Origin: Natronococcus occultus SP4
GTDB lineage: Archaea; Halobacteriota; Halobacteria; Halobacteriales; Natrialbaceae
NCBI RefSeq assembly: GCF_000328685.1
Contig: NC_019974.1
Span: 2,719,001-2,783,000 of the forward strand
DNA length: 64,000 bases
Direction of reading: 5' to 3'
Shown here: one piece after another, positions 49,928 to 59,829 of the stretch
How positions within the stretch are numbered: the stretch's first letter is position 1
Layout of the letters: the number at the start of each line of letters is the position of its first letter
Position numbers and translations under genes: made by a program
Notes under the pieces: model-generated
What the model was told of the DNA's origin: nothing
Seen by the model: the letters and a program-made list of their open reading frames with translations, nothing else
Database searches by the model: none

Positions 49928-50797
49928 GTGTCGACGACCAGTGCGACCAGGGGGGACCGTCGCCTCCCGGCGTGGCTGCTCGCCGGGCTCCGGTTTCTCG
50001 TCCACAGCAACCTCTTCATCTCGCTGTCGGCCGCCAGCGTCGTCATCACAACGAGCGTGCTGGCCGGCCTCCCGCTGGAGCCGCTGCCCTTCTTTATCGT
50101 CTTCGCCGCGGCGATGTTCGTCTACACGGTCAACCGCTTTACCGATCTCGAGGAGGACCGCGAGAACGTCCCCCGGCGGGCGGCGTTCGTCGAACGCTAC
50201 GGCTATCTCTGGCTGGCGCTCGGCGTCGGGCTCTACCTCGGCGCGATCGCCGTCGCGGTCGTCCTCGAGCTGCCCGGCGCCGGCTACCTGGTGTTGCCCG
50301 CGGTCGTCGCCGTCCTCTACACCTTCGGGGTCAAGCGGGTCTTCCTCGTGAAGAACCTCTTCGTCGGCTTCGCCTGGGCGCTGATCCCGCTCGGCGTCGG
50401 CGTCTACTACGAGCAGCTCCTGACCCTCGAGGTGCTCTTTCTGGCGGGCTACGTCGGAGCGATGATCACGATCGCCGCGGCGATCTTCGATATCAAGGAC
50501 ATCGAGGGCGACCGCGAGCAGGGGATCGACACGCTCCCGACGGCGGTCGGCCCCAGACGGACTCGGCTCGCCGCCCAGGCGGCGAACGTCCTTGTCGCCG
50601 CGGTCGTCATCGCCGTTATCGCCGTCGACGTCCTCGATACCCGCTTCCTCGTCCTGCTGGCCTTCCACGGTTACGTCGGTTGCTACATCCCGTTCGCGAG
50701 CCGCGATCGCGGCCCGCTGTTCTACGGCGGGATCGTCGACGGCGAGCATGTGTTCCTGGCCGCGCTCGTGCTCGTCCTCGAGTGGACCGTCTGGTAG
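49928..50797 (+). CDS. UbiA-family prenyltransferase-like membrane protein
   Basis: A 289-residue membrane protein with about eight to nine hydrophobic segments, starting at GTG 49928. UbiA motifs are 'YTVNRFTDLEEDRENVPRR' (NRFTDLEED in place of the usual NDxxDxxxD) and the second 'AAAIFDIKDIEGDREQG' (DxxDxxGD). The family moves isoprenyl chains onto quinones, lipids or other acceptors; the acceptor is unknown. The first-motif change (Arg for Asp) may alter metal binding. Confidence 0.8.
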   Translation: MSTTSATRGDRRLPAWLLAGLRFLVHSNLFISLSAASVVITTSVLAGLPLEPLPFFIVFAAAMFVYTVNRFTDLEEDRENVPRRAAFVERYGYLWLALGVGLYLGAIAVAVVLELPGAGYLVLPAVVAVLYTFGVKRVFLVKNLFVGFAWALIPLGVGVYYEQLLTLEVLFLAGYVGAMITIAAAIFDIKDIEGDREQGIDTLPTAVGPRRTRLAAQAANVLVAAVVIAVIAVDVLDTRFLVLLAFHGYVGCYIPFASRDRGPLFYGGIVDGEHVFLAALVLVLEWTVW

Positions 50798-50903
50798 CCC
50801 GTACATCCTCGGACGGCCCGAGTACGGTCGGAATACGGCCCGTCATCCTCGAGCTACGCGGTCCATAACAAACCGTCAGTCCGGGGTCTCGTTCCGACGA
50901 TCG

Positions 50904-52217
50904 ATGGACAGACGAACCTACCTCGCGATGGGGGCGGCGGTCGTCCTCGCCGGCTGTTCGGAGCTGGGCGGTCCCGGCGAGCCGGAGACCCGCGACGAAC
51001 GACACGACGGCGCAGACGAACCGGCGGCGGACGACAGTTCCGAGGACGAGACGGAGCCCGAGGAGAGCGACGACCGGGCAGCGGAAGACGACCACGAGGA
51101 CTACCCCGACCTGGTCGGCACCTTCGACGACTTCGAGGTCCTCGAGGCGTGGTGGGAGTGGCAGGACATCGGCACGCTCGAGGCCGACCCGAGTCGGTCG
51201 TCGATCGGATCGCAGTCGGTCCTGCTTACGTCCTCGGTCGAGGACCGGGGTCAGGTCCGGGTTCGTCGGGAGCTCGAGGAGCCGATCGACGTCCGGGAGG
51301 TCGCGCCCGGGCTTGACCTGGCCACCGACACCGACGGCGGCGTCGTGCGCATCCAGCTTCAGGACGAGGACGCCCACTACGTCGAGTACAGCCAGCGGAT
51401 CGCGGGCGACACGCCGCTGACACGGCACAACTTCGGGATCACGCGGATCCGTGGCGAGCCCGATCTCAGCGAAGTGGTCGTCCTGCAGGTGATCCGCTGG
51501 TTCGGCGACGACGCCGAGGGGCGCCAGTGGGTCGACGACTTCCACTTCGTTCCTCGCCCGACGGGGGGGAAGGTGTTGCTCCAGTTCCACGGCGGCTACG
51601 AGCGCCACTACACGAACGCTCTCGAGCGCGTCACGGAGTACGACGTTCCGGCGACGGCCTTTGTCCCGACCGGACGGATCCGCGAGGACGACGCCGTCGA
51701 CGGCGATCGGCTCACCCGCGAGCAGGTCGACGAGCTCGCGGCCGCCGGCTGGACGATCGGTGCACAGCCCGCGAACGGCCAGCCCCTCGACGGGGTCGAT
51801 CCGGACGCGCTCGAAGAGAGCGTCCTCGAGCCGATCGACTGGCTCACCGAGGCGGGGTACGACGACGGTGCGCGCTTCTTTGCGTATCCCGGCTCCAGCT
51901 ACACCGAGGGGAGCTACGAACTCGTCCGGAACAACTACGAGCTGGCGTTCGCGGGTCGCTCCCGATCCCAGGGGTACGCCGGCAACCCGCACCTCTGTTC
52001 GACGACCGAAACCCCCGCTCCCGGCGAGGCGACCGACCTGCTCGACTGGACCGTCGAGTGGGGCGGGATCACGACGATTCCCTTCTACGGTCTCGGGGAC
52101 GACGACGCGCTCGCGGCCCTCGAGGAGACGCTCGCGGGGATCGACGAGCGCCGCTCGGCGGGCGAGCTGGAGGTCCTCACGCCGGCCGAGATGGCCGAGA
52201 GCTACGTCTCCGAGTGA
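50904..52217 (+). CDS. Polysaccharide-deacetylase-like lipoprotein
   Basis: A 437-residue protein. 'MDRRTYLAMGAAVVLAGCSEL' is a Tat-type start with a lipobox (LAGC), so the mature protein is a lipid-anchored surface protein; an acidic disordered stretch follows (residues 25-65). Residues about 70-215 form a beta domain. Residues about 220-430 resemble a NodB deacetylase fold ('LLQFHGGYERHYTNALERV', 'GRIREDDAVDGDRLTREQVD', 'RFFAYPGSSYTEGSYELV'), but the usual His-x3-His zinc pair is not clearly seen. Substrate unknown. Confidence 0.65.
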   Translation: MDRRTYLAMGAAVVLAGCSELGGPGEPETRDERHDGADEPAADDSSEDETEPEESDDRAAEDDHEDYPDLVGTFDDFEVLEAWWEWQDIGTLEADPSRSSIGSQSVLLTSSVEDRGQVRVRRELEEPIDVREVAPGLDLATDTDGGVVRIQLQDEDAHYVEYSQRIAGDTPLTRHNFGITRIRGEPDLSEVVVLQVIRWFGDDAEGRQWVDDFHFVPRPTGGKVLLQFHGGYERHYTNALERVTEYDVPATAFVPTGRIREDDAVDGDRLTREQVDELAAAGWTIGAQPANGQPLDGVDPDALEESVLEPIDWLTEAGYDDGARFFAYPGSSYTEGSYELVRNNYELAFAGRSRSQGYAGNPHLCSTTETPAPGEATDLLDWTVEWGGITTIPFYGLGDDDALAALEETLAGIDERRSAGELEVLTPAEMAESYVSE

Positions 52218-52579
52218 GTCAGCGGGGCTCGGGACGCGTCGCTACCGCTGAAAGGCAAACGGCGAGGGAAAAAGCGAACGGCGAGGTGTACAAAACGCGC
52301 ATGCCGGGTATGGCCGAACACGGTCGTTCGGCCGCCACAGGAGTCGTACCAGAGGGTCGCGGCGTTCAACACGAGATCGGTTTCGTCGCGTGGTTGGTGT
52401 GTAATTCGTTAGCATCACCACCGTATCTTCGACGAGGGGATGTCCAGTAATAAGCTTTCCCACTAGTCGTGTCGGAACGGTTCGGGAGGATAAAAGATCG
52501 TATGACAACCTTAATCGATATGTACACTCCGTCCGTTCAGCCGACAGCTATCCGCGACGGCCCGCGTTCGTGACGACAG
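52218..52579. other. Intergenic region
   Basis: No gene is seen. It holds the motif copy at 52407-52466 that resembles 45988-46047, and AT-rich stretches (GGATAAAAGATCG near 52488). The DUF1616 gene ends at its right edge on the other strand. Confidence 0.45.
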
Positions 52580-53674
52580 TTAGGGCTCCTCGACGTCGAC
52601 CCAGAGGTGGACGTGGTACTCGGTGTCGTCGGTCGTCGGCTCCGCGGGCACCTCGCCGTCGGGGAACAGCAGCCAGACGATCCGGACGTCCTCGCCGGTC
52701 ATCGTCGGCTCGAGCTCGTGGGTCTGGTGCCAGCTCTCGTTGTGGGCAAGCGTCGTCTCGAAGCGGTCGAGCTCCTGCTGGTCGGTGACGACCGTCTCGT
52801 TGACCGCCGTCTGGTTCTCGTCCTCGCCGCTCGATTCCGTAACGGCGCTTTCGTTGACGACCGTCTCGGTCTGCTGTTCGACGGCGACCAGCGTGTAGTC
52901 GGTCGTCTCGTGTTCGTGGTTGTCGATCCCGAGGACGACCTCGGCGCTCTCGCCCTGCGTGAACTCGGTGGGGTAGCCGTCGGCGACGTACTCGCCGTCG
53001 TCGTCCTCGGTGAGGACGTAGACCGCCGAGAACTGCTCGCCCGCGGGCGGGGAGACGACCGCGAAGCCGACGACCCCGACCGCGAGGACGATCGAGAGGA
53101 TCAGCATGACGTTCAGGGCGCCGTCGAGGCGGGTATCGGGTTCGAGTAGCTCCGTGCGTCCGGCCGCGTACCACTCGTGGTAGGGAACGGCGAACCGCTC
53201 CTCGGCGGGCAGCTCCCAGCGGCGGTGGGCCGCGATAGCTGTCGCGGCGACGGTAAAGCCAGAGAGCGCGACCATGATTGGCACCAGGCGGATCCCCCAC
53301 GGCGTGAAGTTCAACACGAGCCCGATCAGCGGCACGACGGCGATACTCAGCCCGAACGCGAGCGCGACGCGTTCGATCCCGTCGATTCCCTCACGGATCG
53401 ACTCGCCGGAGAACCGCGCAGTTTCGTCAGCCGCGGGTTCGTCGGCCGTCGGGGACTCCCCGGCCTCGGGAAACAGCGCGGCGATGAAGACGTAGCCGGG
53501 GACGAACAGCGCGAAGGCGAGTCCCAGCGGCACCCGCAGTGGCGTCTCGCGGACGATCGGCGCGAAGACGGCGACGTTGACGAGGACGGTCACGGCGAGC
53601 ATCGCCGCGAGATCGGCGGGCAGCCTGCGAACCGGGCGCGGGAGCAACAACCGAAGCGACCGTCGATCGTCCAT
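52580..53674 (-). CDS. DUF1616 membrane protein
   Basis: A 364-residue protein starting at ATG 53674 (MDDRRSLRLLLPRPVRRLPA). The N-terminal 165 residues have four membrane segments ('LAAMLAVTVLVNVAVFAPIV', 'VPLGLAFALFVPGYVFIAAL', 'AFGLSIAVVPLIGLVLNFTP'). A further helix is near residue 195, and the rest is an outside beta domain with Thr/Glu-rich stretches ('ESAEVVLGIDNHEHETTDYT'). This is the archaeal DUF1616 layout. Function unknown, often near cell-surface genes. Follows the DUF4129 gene on the same strand. Confidence 0.8.
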   Translation of the reverse strand: MDDRRSLRLLLPRPVRRLPADLAAMLAVTVLVNVAVFAPIVRETPLRVPLGLAFALFVPGYVFIAALFPEAGESPTADEPAADETARFSGESIREGIDGIERVALAFGLSIAVVPLIGLVLNFTPWGIRLVPIMVALSGFTVAATAIAAHRRWELPAEERFAVPYHEWYAAGRTELLEPDTRLDGALNVMLILSIVLAVGVVGFAVVSPPAGEQFSAVYVLTEDDDGEYVADGYPTEFTQGESAEVVLGIDNHEHETTDYTLVAVEQQTETVVNESAVTESSGEDENQTAVNETVVTDQQELDRFETTLAHNESWHQTHELEPTMTGEDVRIVWLLFPDGEVPAEPTTDDTEYHVHLWVDVEEP

Positions 53675-53733
53675 TCGGTACGACCTTGACGAGACGACAA
53701 TAAAAGTCGGTCGATTGGCCGTTCGATCGAGGG

Positions 53734-55803
53734 CTACTCGAGGTCGGCGTCCTCGCGGAGCTGCTCTGCGAGCGCGAGGACGCGGTCGGACTGATCGGCG
53801 GTAACCGGGTTCGGGGTGAACGCGGCCAGCTCGTAGGTCTCGACGAGCTCGCGCAGCGCCTCGGGGTCGGTCTCGTCGGCGTGTTCGCGGTAGAACTCCC
53901 AGTGGGTGGCCGCACCCGGACGGCCAAGCGCGCTGCCGTAGGCGTGTCGAACCGCCGCGTAGGCGGTTCGGACGGCGGTGTCGTGGCGACCGTCCCGGCG
54001 TCGCTCGTCGGCCCGTTCGAGCAGGCCGTCGACGCGGTCCCGCGTCGCGACCGGATCGATGTCGGGGCCGGCGGCTGCGACCGCGGCCGCCGGCGCTCGG
54101 TCGCGTTCGTCGCGTCGCGAGCGGCGGCGCCACCAGCCCGCCAGCCCGAGCATTCCGACGCCGAGTAACGCGCCGACGCCGACGATGGCCGATCGGGGAA
54201 CCGACAGCGAGTCCCCGCCGTCGGGCATCGCCACGGTCGATTCGGCCTCGGCGGCAGCGAGGTTCGATTCCGTGCCGTCGAAGACGACGGTGACGGTTAC
54301 GTCCTCGTCGTCGACCGCTCCCGTCTCGACGGTCCCCGAGATCTCGCCGTCAGCGTCGGTCTCGACGGTTTCGGCGGTTACGCCGTCGATCCGGACCTCC
54401 AGGGTCTGGTTATCGAGTGGATCGCCCGCCGCGGTCTCGAAGCTGCCGTCGACAGCGATCTCCTCCTCGCCGATCGCCGTCGCCGACGCCGTCAGCTCGG
54501 TGTCGGTCTCGGTAACGGTGATCGGCGCTTCGGCCGGCGACGCGGTGAGCGTTCGGTCCTCGAACGGGAGCGAGGCCGTTATCGTCCCCTCGCCCTCCGA
54601 GACGTTCGCCGGCACGGACACCGTTCCGTCGAACTCCCCGTCGGTCGTGTTCGTCGTCCCGAGCAACTCGCCGTCGACGCTGATCGCGACCGGGACGTCG
54701 TCGACCGGGGCCCCGGCCGCGGATACCGAGCCGCTGACCGACACCGGCTCGCCGTAGGTTGCCTCGCCGGTCGTGGCAAAGTCGTCGATCGTCGCCGTCG
54801 TCTGCTCGGGGCTCACCTCGAGTTCGGCCTCGCTGCCGAGGTAGTCCGTGTCGCCGTCGGGAACGTACTCGACGGTGACTGTCTCGGCCTCGAGGTCGAG
54901 ATCGGTCGGACGGTACTCGAACTCGAATCGGTCCTCACCGGCCCACCACTCCTCGGAGGGTTCGCCGAGCTCGACGGGATCGTCCTCGACCAGGATCTCC
55001 AGTTCCCCTTCCTCGACGGGCGAGCCGTCCTCGGTTCGGACCTCGCCGTGGACGACCATCGGATCGTCGAACGACGCCGTCTCGTCGGCGACCTCGAGGT
55101 CGAGTTCGGTCTCGACGAACTGCTGATCGCGGACGGCGCTTTGCTCGCTGTCGATCGAACTGCGGCTCTCGTTGATCGAGTCGGCCGCGTCCGAGAGGTC
55201 CTGGTCGGTCTCGTTGGCGATCGTCTCGTAGCTGGTGACGGCGTTCTCGCCGGCCTCGTCGAGCTCGTCGTACAGCGCCTCGAGCTCGCGGGCGAGCTCG
55301 TGGGCGCGTTCTTCGTCACCCTCCGCGAGGGCCTCCTCGTACTCCGCCTGGGTCTGCTCGTACTCCTCGATGATCTCGGCCATCCGCTCGTGTTCCTGGG
55401 AGGCGTTCCGGTAGGCCTCCGACGGATCGTCCTCGTCGCCGGTTCCGCCGGTGACCTCCGCGTACTGCTCGAGGCGTTCTTCGTACTCCTCGCCGACATG
55501 GTCCCGGGCCTGGTCGTACTGGCCCTCGCTCAGCGCGACCGTGCTGTCCTGGAGCTGACTCGCGAGCTGGTCCTCGAGCCAGGACTCGAGTTCCTCGTCG
55601 TCGCCGCTCCCGTCGTACTCGTCGGGGTTCTGGTGGCGGGGCGTCTCGTTTGTCGCCGGCTCGTCGGTCTGGGCGAGCGCGTCGCTTGCGACCGACTGCG
55701 ACGAGGACGCGGCGGGAGCACCCGCGACACCGGCGCTCGCTACGATCGGCAGCGAACACGCCAACAGCACGAGGACGAGCGCGCGAACGGCGACGTGGTT
55801 CAC
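53734..55803 (-). CDS. Secreted/membrane protein with C-terminal DUF4129
   Basis: A 689-residue protein. Residues 1-35 are a signal peptide. Residues about 50-215 are a long Glu/Gln-rich coiled coil. Residues about 230-510 hold three or four Ig-like (Big) beta domains, with repeats 'GSVSAAGAPVDDVPVAISVD' and 'TLEVRIDGVTAETVETDADG'. A membrane helix 'VPRSAIVGVGALLGVGMLGL' (about 540-560) leads to a cytosolic part with DUF4129 ('DTAVRTAYAAVRHAYGSALG', 'LRELVETYELAAFTPNPVTA'). DUF4129 is typical of transglutaminase/MoxR modules. Divergent from the DUF58 gene. Confidence 0.8.
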   Translation of the reverse strand: MNHVAVRALVLVLLACSLPIVASAGVAGAPAASSSQSVASDALAQTDEPATNETPRHQNPDEYDGSGDDEELESWLEDQLASQLQDSTVALSEGQYDQARDHVGEEYEERLEQYAEVTGGTGDEDDPSEAYRNASQEHERMAEIIEEYEQTQAEYEEALAEGDEERAHELARELEALYDELDEAGENAVTSYETIANETDQDLSDAADSINESRSSIDSEQSAVRDQQFVETELDLEVADETASFDDPMVVHGEVRTEDGSPVEEGELEILVEDDPVELGEPSEEWWAGEDRFEFEYRPTDLDLEAETVTVEYVPDGDTDYLGSEAELEVSPEQTTATIDDFATTGEATYGEPVSVSGSVSAAGAPVDDVPVAISVDGELLGTTNTTDGEFDGTVSVPANVSEGEGTITASLPFEDRTLTASPAEAPITVTETDTELTASATAIGEEEIAVDGSFETAAGDPLDNQTLEVRIDGVTAETVETDADGEISGTVETGAVDDEDVTVTVVFDGTESNLAAAEAESTVAMPDGGDSLSVPRSAIVGVGALLGVGMLGLAGWWRRRSRRDERDRAPAAAVAAAGPDIDPVATRDRVDGLLERADERRRDGRHDTAVRTAYAAVRHAYGSALGRPGAATHWEFYREHADETDPEALRELVETYELAAFTPNPVTADQSDRVLALAEQLREDADLE

Positions 55804-55896
55804 GATCGGTAATTCACGCCGCCGAACAAAAGCCTGTCTGCTCGCCGTCGCGGGACAACCAGTAAGTTCAACACGTCACCGCAAAACCACTGGTGT

Positions 55897-57357
55897 ATGC
55901 GACCGACGCGTCAGGTCTGGGCGGTCGGAGCGATCGCGGGCGCCCTCGCCGTCCTCGCCGCCGTCTTCGCCCGGCCGCTGTTGCTCGGAGCGACGGTGTT
56001 GCTCGGCGCCTGGGTCCTCGTCCGCCAGCGCCTGTTCGCGCGCGGCGTCGCCGCGGCCGTCGACTCACTGACGGTCCGTCAGGTGCCGGCCGCGAACACG
56101 GTCCGGGCCGACGCGGAGATGCCGGTCACCGTCGAGGCGACCCTCGGCGAGCCCGCCCGACTGCAGCTGTCGGTCGAGGGCGGGGTCCCGACGGGCGCCA
56201 CCGCCGCGGGGCCGCTGTCGGCGACGCTCGAGCCGGGCGACGCGACCACCCGCGAGACGACGACGGTTACCTGGCCGGTGGCGGGCCGCCACCGGTTCGA
56301 CCGACCGACCGTCACCGCAAGCGACGGACTGTTTACGACGACGATCCCGGTCGAGTCGCGACCGACGGTGACGGTCGAACCCCGCGGTCCCCACACCGTC
56401 CACGTCGGCCGCGGCGGCGACCGGGCGTCGATCGCCCAGGGCGAACACGACGCCGGACAGCGCGGTCCCGGGCTCGAGCCCGCGGAGCTGCGCGAGTACG
56501 TTTCGGGCGATTCGGCCGACGAGATCGACTGGAAGGCGACCGCACGGCTCAACACCCTCCACGTCCGCGAGTACGAGACCGAGACCCACCGACCGACGAT
56601 GTTACTCGTCGACCACCGCGCCGGGCTCGCGGCGGGACCCCCCGGGGAGTCGAAGCTCGACTACCTCCGGGAGGTCGCGCTCGCGATCGCCGCGAACGCC
56701 CGTGATCTCGACGACCCGCTGGGCCTGATCACCGTCGGCGACGAGGGGATCACCTCCCGGCTCGACCCCACGACGGGGCCGGCTGCCTACCTGTCGCTCC
56801 GGCGGCGCCTGCTCGAGCTCGAGCCGACGGGACTCGACGACGGCGAGGTCCCCGAGGCGGCCAGCCGCACACACCCGATCCCGGGACCGGTTCCGACGCC
56901 GAGCCGTCCGCGGGCGGCGCTGTCGGCCCTCGAAGGGACGAACGATTCCTTCACACGGACCCTCGAGCCGTTCTACGCGGCCCGCACGGAGTACGACATC
57001 CGCTTCGACGCCGATCCGCTGGTCGGCGCGATTCGAACCGCACTCAGCGGTCAGGACAGCCGCCAGTGGACGATCATCTGTACGGACGACTCGGACCACG
57101 AGTCGCTGTACGAGACGATCCGGTTCGCTCGCGCCAGGGGCAGCGAGGTGCTGGTTCTGCTGACACCGACGGTACTGTTCGCGTCCGACGGGCTCGGTGA
57201 CCCCGACCGCGCGTCCGATCGTTACCTCGAGTTCGAGGAGCTGCGCCGCGATCTCGACCGGATGGACGCGGTCACCGCCTTCGAGGTCGCGCCCGAGGAT
57301 CGGCTCTCGGCCGTCCTCGAGACGACTCGATCGCGCTCGCGAGGTGGGCTGCAGTGA
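55897..57357 (+). CDS. DUF58 (von Willebrand-like) membrane protein
   Basis: A 486-residue protein. Two helices at the start ('AVGAIAGALAVLAAVFARPL' and 'LLGATVLLGAWVLV') and a beta domain (60-170) precede the DUF58 core: 'GPGLEPAELREYVSGDSADE' followed by 'IDWKATARLNTLHVREYE'. The vWA-like part has 'PTMLLVDHRAGLAAGPPGES', a degenerate MIDAS lacking the DxSxS metal motif. DUF58 proteins sit next to MoxR AAA+ ATPases across prokaryotes and are thought to be chaperoned by them. The stop overlaps the next gene's start. Confidence 0.88.
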   Translation: MRPTRQVWAVGAIAGALAVLAAVFARPLLLGATVLLGAWVLVRQRLFARGVAAAVDSLTVRQVPAANTVRADAEMPVTVEATLGEPARLQLSVEGGVPTGATAAGPLSATLEPGDATTRETTTVTWPVAGRHRFDRPTVTASDGLFTTTIPVESRPTVTVEPRGPHTVHVGRGGDRASIAQGEHDAGQRGPGLEPAELREYVSGDSADEIDWKATARLNTLHVREYETETHRPTMLLVDHRAGLAAGPPGESKLDYLREVALAIAANARDLDDPLGLITVGDEGITSRLDPTTGPAAYLSLRRRLLELEPTGLDDGEVPEAASRTHPIPGPVPTPSRPRAALSALEGTNDSFTRTLEPFYAARTEYDIRFDADPLVGAIRTALSGQDSRQWTIICTDDSDHESLYETIRFARARGSEVLVLLTPTVLFASDGLGDPDRASDRYLEFEELRRDLDRMDAVTAFEVAPEDRLSAVLETTRSRSRGGLQ

Positions 57358-57866
57358 GCGATCCCGCGACGGCCACTCACGTCGAGTCGACGTTCGTCAC
57401 CGAACGGCCATCGACGCTGTCGACGGCGGTCGGCGCCGTTGCGCTCGTCGGCGCCTTCGGCGCGGCCGCGGGACCGCCGGGGATCGGCGCCGGGATCGCG
57501 ACGATCCTGCTGTGGTACGGGTTCGGAACGCCGTACGCGATCGCCGTCGGCCACGTCCTGTTGCTGGCGCTGTTTCCCGACGGGATCGACCCGATCGCGT
57601 TCGTTCTCGCCGAGGCCGGACTGCTTGCCGTACTCGTGTTGCCCGCCCTGCAGACCCGGGCACCGCTTCGTACCGCTGCGGGAACGCTACTGACCGTCGC
57701 CGTCCTCGGCGGGGTGAGCTGGCTCGCGGTCGTCTCGCTGTCGCTGTGGCAGGCCGCCGCGGTCACCGCAGGGACGATCGCGCTCGCGGGCTACGCGCTC
57801 TACCGCTACGGACTTGTCGCGCTCGGCCTTGTCGACGACGACGCTTCCTCCACTACCGACGAATGA
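57354..57866 (+). CDS. Hydrophobic membrane protein of the MoxR/DUF58 block
   Basis: A 170-residue protein with five or six membrane segments ('TAVGAVALVGAFGAAAGPPG', 'GAGIATILLWYGFG', 'AIAVGHVLLLALFPDGIDPI', 'LAEAGLLAVLVLPALQTRAP', 'WLAVVSLSLWQAAAVTAGTI'). It starts at GTG 57354 overlapping the DUF58 stop and its own stop overlaps the next start (ATGA), so it is part of the same operon. No known family recognised. Confidence 0.75.
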   Translation: MSDPATATHVESTFVTERPSTLSTAVGAVALVGAFGAAAGPPGIGAGIATILLWYGFGTPYAIAVGHVLLLALFPDGIDPIAFVLAEAGLLAVLVLPALQTRAPLRTAAGTLLTVAVLGGVSWLAVVSLSLWQAAAVTAGTIALAGYALYRYGLVALGLVDDDASSTTDE

Positions 57867-58828
57867 GCACATACGATTTCGAATCCAGCGATGGAACCGA
57901 GACGGAGACAGTTTCCGCATCGAGCGGGACGAGCGACCGCCTCGAGCGGGCCGAGGCCAGAGCGGAGCTGCTCGCCGAGGAGAACCGACGGCTCCGTGCC
58001 CAACACGCACGCGCCCGCCGCTCGAAGTATCGACGGACGGCGCTCGGACTCGTCGCGATCGGCCTCTGTGCGGTCGCGGGCGGCGTGATCTTTCCCGACA
58101 GCCGCGAGCTCCTGCTCGCGCTGGGCGCGACGGGGCTGTTCGGCGGGCTGCTCACCTACTACCTGACCCCGGAACAGTTCGTCGCCGCCTCGGTCGGAGA
58201 GCGAGTGTACGCCGCCTGGGCCGCCAACGGCGAGTCGCTCGCGGCCGAGCTCGGACTGCGAGAGGACCGGGTGTACGTCCCCGACGAGCGGGCCGACACC
58301 GCCCGACTGTACGTGCCGGCGAGGGCGGAGTTCGAACCGCCGACGGACGCCGACGGGCCGGTGGTCGTCGACAGAGGCAGCCACGGACTCCTGGTCGCGC
58401 CGACGGGTGCGACGCTGTTCGAGGAGTTCGAGCGCGTCCTCTCGGGCGACCTCGCGAGCCGCCCCGAGCCCCTCGCGGTGCAGCTGGCCGACGGCGTCGT
58501 CGAGCAGTTCGAGCTCGCCGACGGGGCCGACCCGGACGTCGACGCGGCAGGTGGCCGCGTCACCGTCGGGATCTCCGGGAGCGCGTTCGGCGCCGTCGAC
58601 CGGTTCGATCACCCGATCGCCTCCTTCCTGGCAGTCGGGCTCGCCGTCGGTCTCGATCGCCCCGTCGTCCTCGCGGTCGAGGACGGTGACGATCGGGCCG
58701 ACTGGCTGGTGACCTGTCGGTTCGAGCCGGACGAGGACGTCGCCGGAAACGAAAACGAAATCGAGACGGAGACTGAGGCCGACGCCGCGGACGACGGGTC
58801 GGACGAGGAAACGGACGGCTCCTTCTAG
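57863..58828 (+). CDS. Coiled-coil membrane-anchored protein of the MoxR/DUF58 block
   Basis: A 321-residue protein starting at ATG 57863. Residues 25-50 are a coiled coil ('RLERAEARAELLAEENRRLR'), residues 60-105 hold two membrane helices ('RTALGLVAIGLCAVAGGVIF', 'LLALGATGLFGGLLTYYL'), and the rest is an alpha/beta domain ('ADTARLYVPARAEFEPPTDA', 'SHGLLVAPTGATLFEEFERV') with an acidic tail. No recognised enzyme motif. The stop overlaps the moxR stop region of the convergent gene by 4 bases. Confidence 0.75.
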   Translation: MSTYDFESSDGTETETVSASSGTSDRLERAEARAELLAEENRRLRAQHARARRSKYRRTALGLVAIGLCAVAGGVIFPDSRELLLALGATGLFGGLLTYYLTPEQFVAASVGERVYAAWAANGESLAAELGLREDRVYVPDERADTARLYVPARAEFEPPTDADGPVVVDRGSHGLLVAPTGATLFEEFERVLSGDLASRPEPLAVQLADGVVEQFELADGADPDVDAAGGRVTVGISGSAFGAVDRFDHPIASFLAVGLAVGLDRPVVLAVEDGDDRADWLVTCRFEPDEDVAGNENEIETETEADAADDGSDEETDGSF

Positions 58829-59829
58829 TTCGGCGTCGGCTTCCCGCCGAGCCCGTCGGTGTCGGGGACGGTGACGGTGTCGACGATCTCTTCGACGACG
58901 TCCGCGGGACCCACGTCGCTCAGTTCGGCCTCCGTGTCGAGCACGAGGCGGTGGGTGAGGATCGGCTCCGTCAGCGCCTTGACGTCCTCGGTCGTCGCGT
59001 ACTCGCGGCCCCGGATCGCGGCCCGGGCCTTGATTCCCCTGAGGAAGGCCAGCGACGCCCGCGGCGAGACGCCGTAGCTGACGTCGGGATGGTCACGAGT
59101 CGCGGCGACGAGATCGAGGACGTACTCGGTGACCGGCTCGGCGACGTGGACGTCGGTGACGGCCTCGCGGGCCGCGCGGATGTCCTCGGTCTGGACGGCC
59201 TGACTGATCGCGTCGGGGCCGAGCTCGGGCTGGTCGTCGAACCGCCGGAGCAGCTCGGTCTCCTCCTCGCGGTCGGGGAGGTCGATGGTGAGTTTGAACA
59301 TGAAGCGATCCCGCTGAGCCTCGGGCAGCTCGAAGACGCCCTCCATCTCGATGGGGTTCTGGGTCGCGACGACCATAAACGGCTCCGGCAGCGCCAGGGT
59401 CTGGCCCTCGATCGTGACGGTGCGTTCCTGCATCGCCTCCAGCAGCGCCGACTGGGTCTTCGGCGTCGCGCGGTTGATCTCGTCGGCGACGACGAGGTTC
59501 GAGAACACCGGCCCCCGCTGGAGCTCGAACTCGCCGGTGGCCTCCCGGTAGATCTGGGTGCCGGTGATGTCGGCCGGCATGATGTCGGGGGTCATCTGGA
59601 CGCGCTGGTAGTCGAGCCCGGTCGCCCGCGCCAGCAGGTTCGCGATCGTCGTCTTGGCGACGCCCGGAACGCCCTCGAGCAGGAGGTGGCCCCGCGTCAA
59701 CAGGGCGATCGTCAGGTGTTCGATCGCGTCCTCGTTGCCGACCAGGACGCGTTCGGTCTCGGTCCTGATCGATTCGTACACCGTCTGTGGATCGTCCGCG
59801 AAGGGCCAGTTCCGGTCCGTCTCGCTCAT
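58825..59829 (-). CDS. MoxR-type AAA+ ATPase
   Basis: A 334-residue AAA+ protein. Walker A 'LLEGVPGVAKTTIANLLAR' (GVPGVAKT), Walker B 'NLVVADEINRATPKTQSALL' (DEIN), sensor 'FMVVATQNPIEMEGVFELPE' and 'AQRDRFMFKL' (Arg finger region). MoxR ATPases act like chaperones for partner vWA/DUF58 proteins. The stop is next to the convergent gene, and its start overlaps the DUF4350 stop (ATGA), so it is in an operon with DUF4350. Confidence 0.95.
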   Translation of the reverse strand: MSETDRNWPFADDPQTVYESIRTETERVLVGNEDAIEHLTIALLTRGHLLLEGVPGVAKTTIANLLARATGLDYQRVQMTPDIMPADITGTQIYREATGEFELQRGPVFSNLVVADEINRATPKTQSALLEAMQERTVTIEGQTLALPEPFMVVATQNPIEMEGVFELPEAQRDRFMFKLTIDLPDREEETELLRRFDDQPELGPDAISQAVQTEDIRAAREAVTDVHVAEPVTEYVLDLVAATRDHPDVSYGVSPRASLAFLRGIKARAAIRGREYATTEDVKALTEPILTHRLVLDTEAELSDVGPADVVEEIVDTVTVPDTDGLGGKPTPN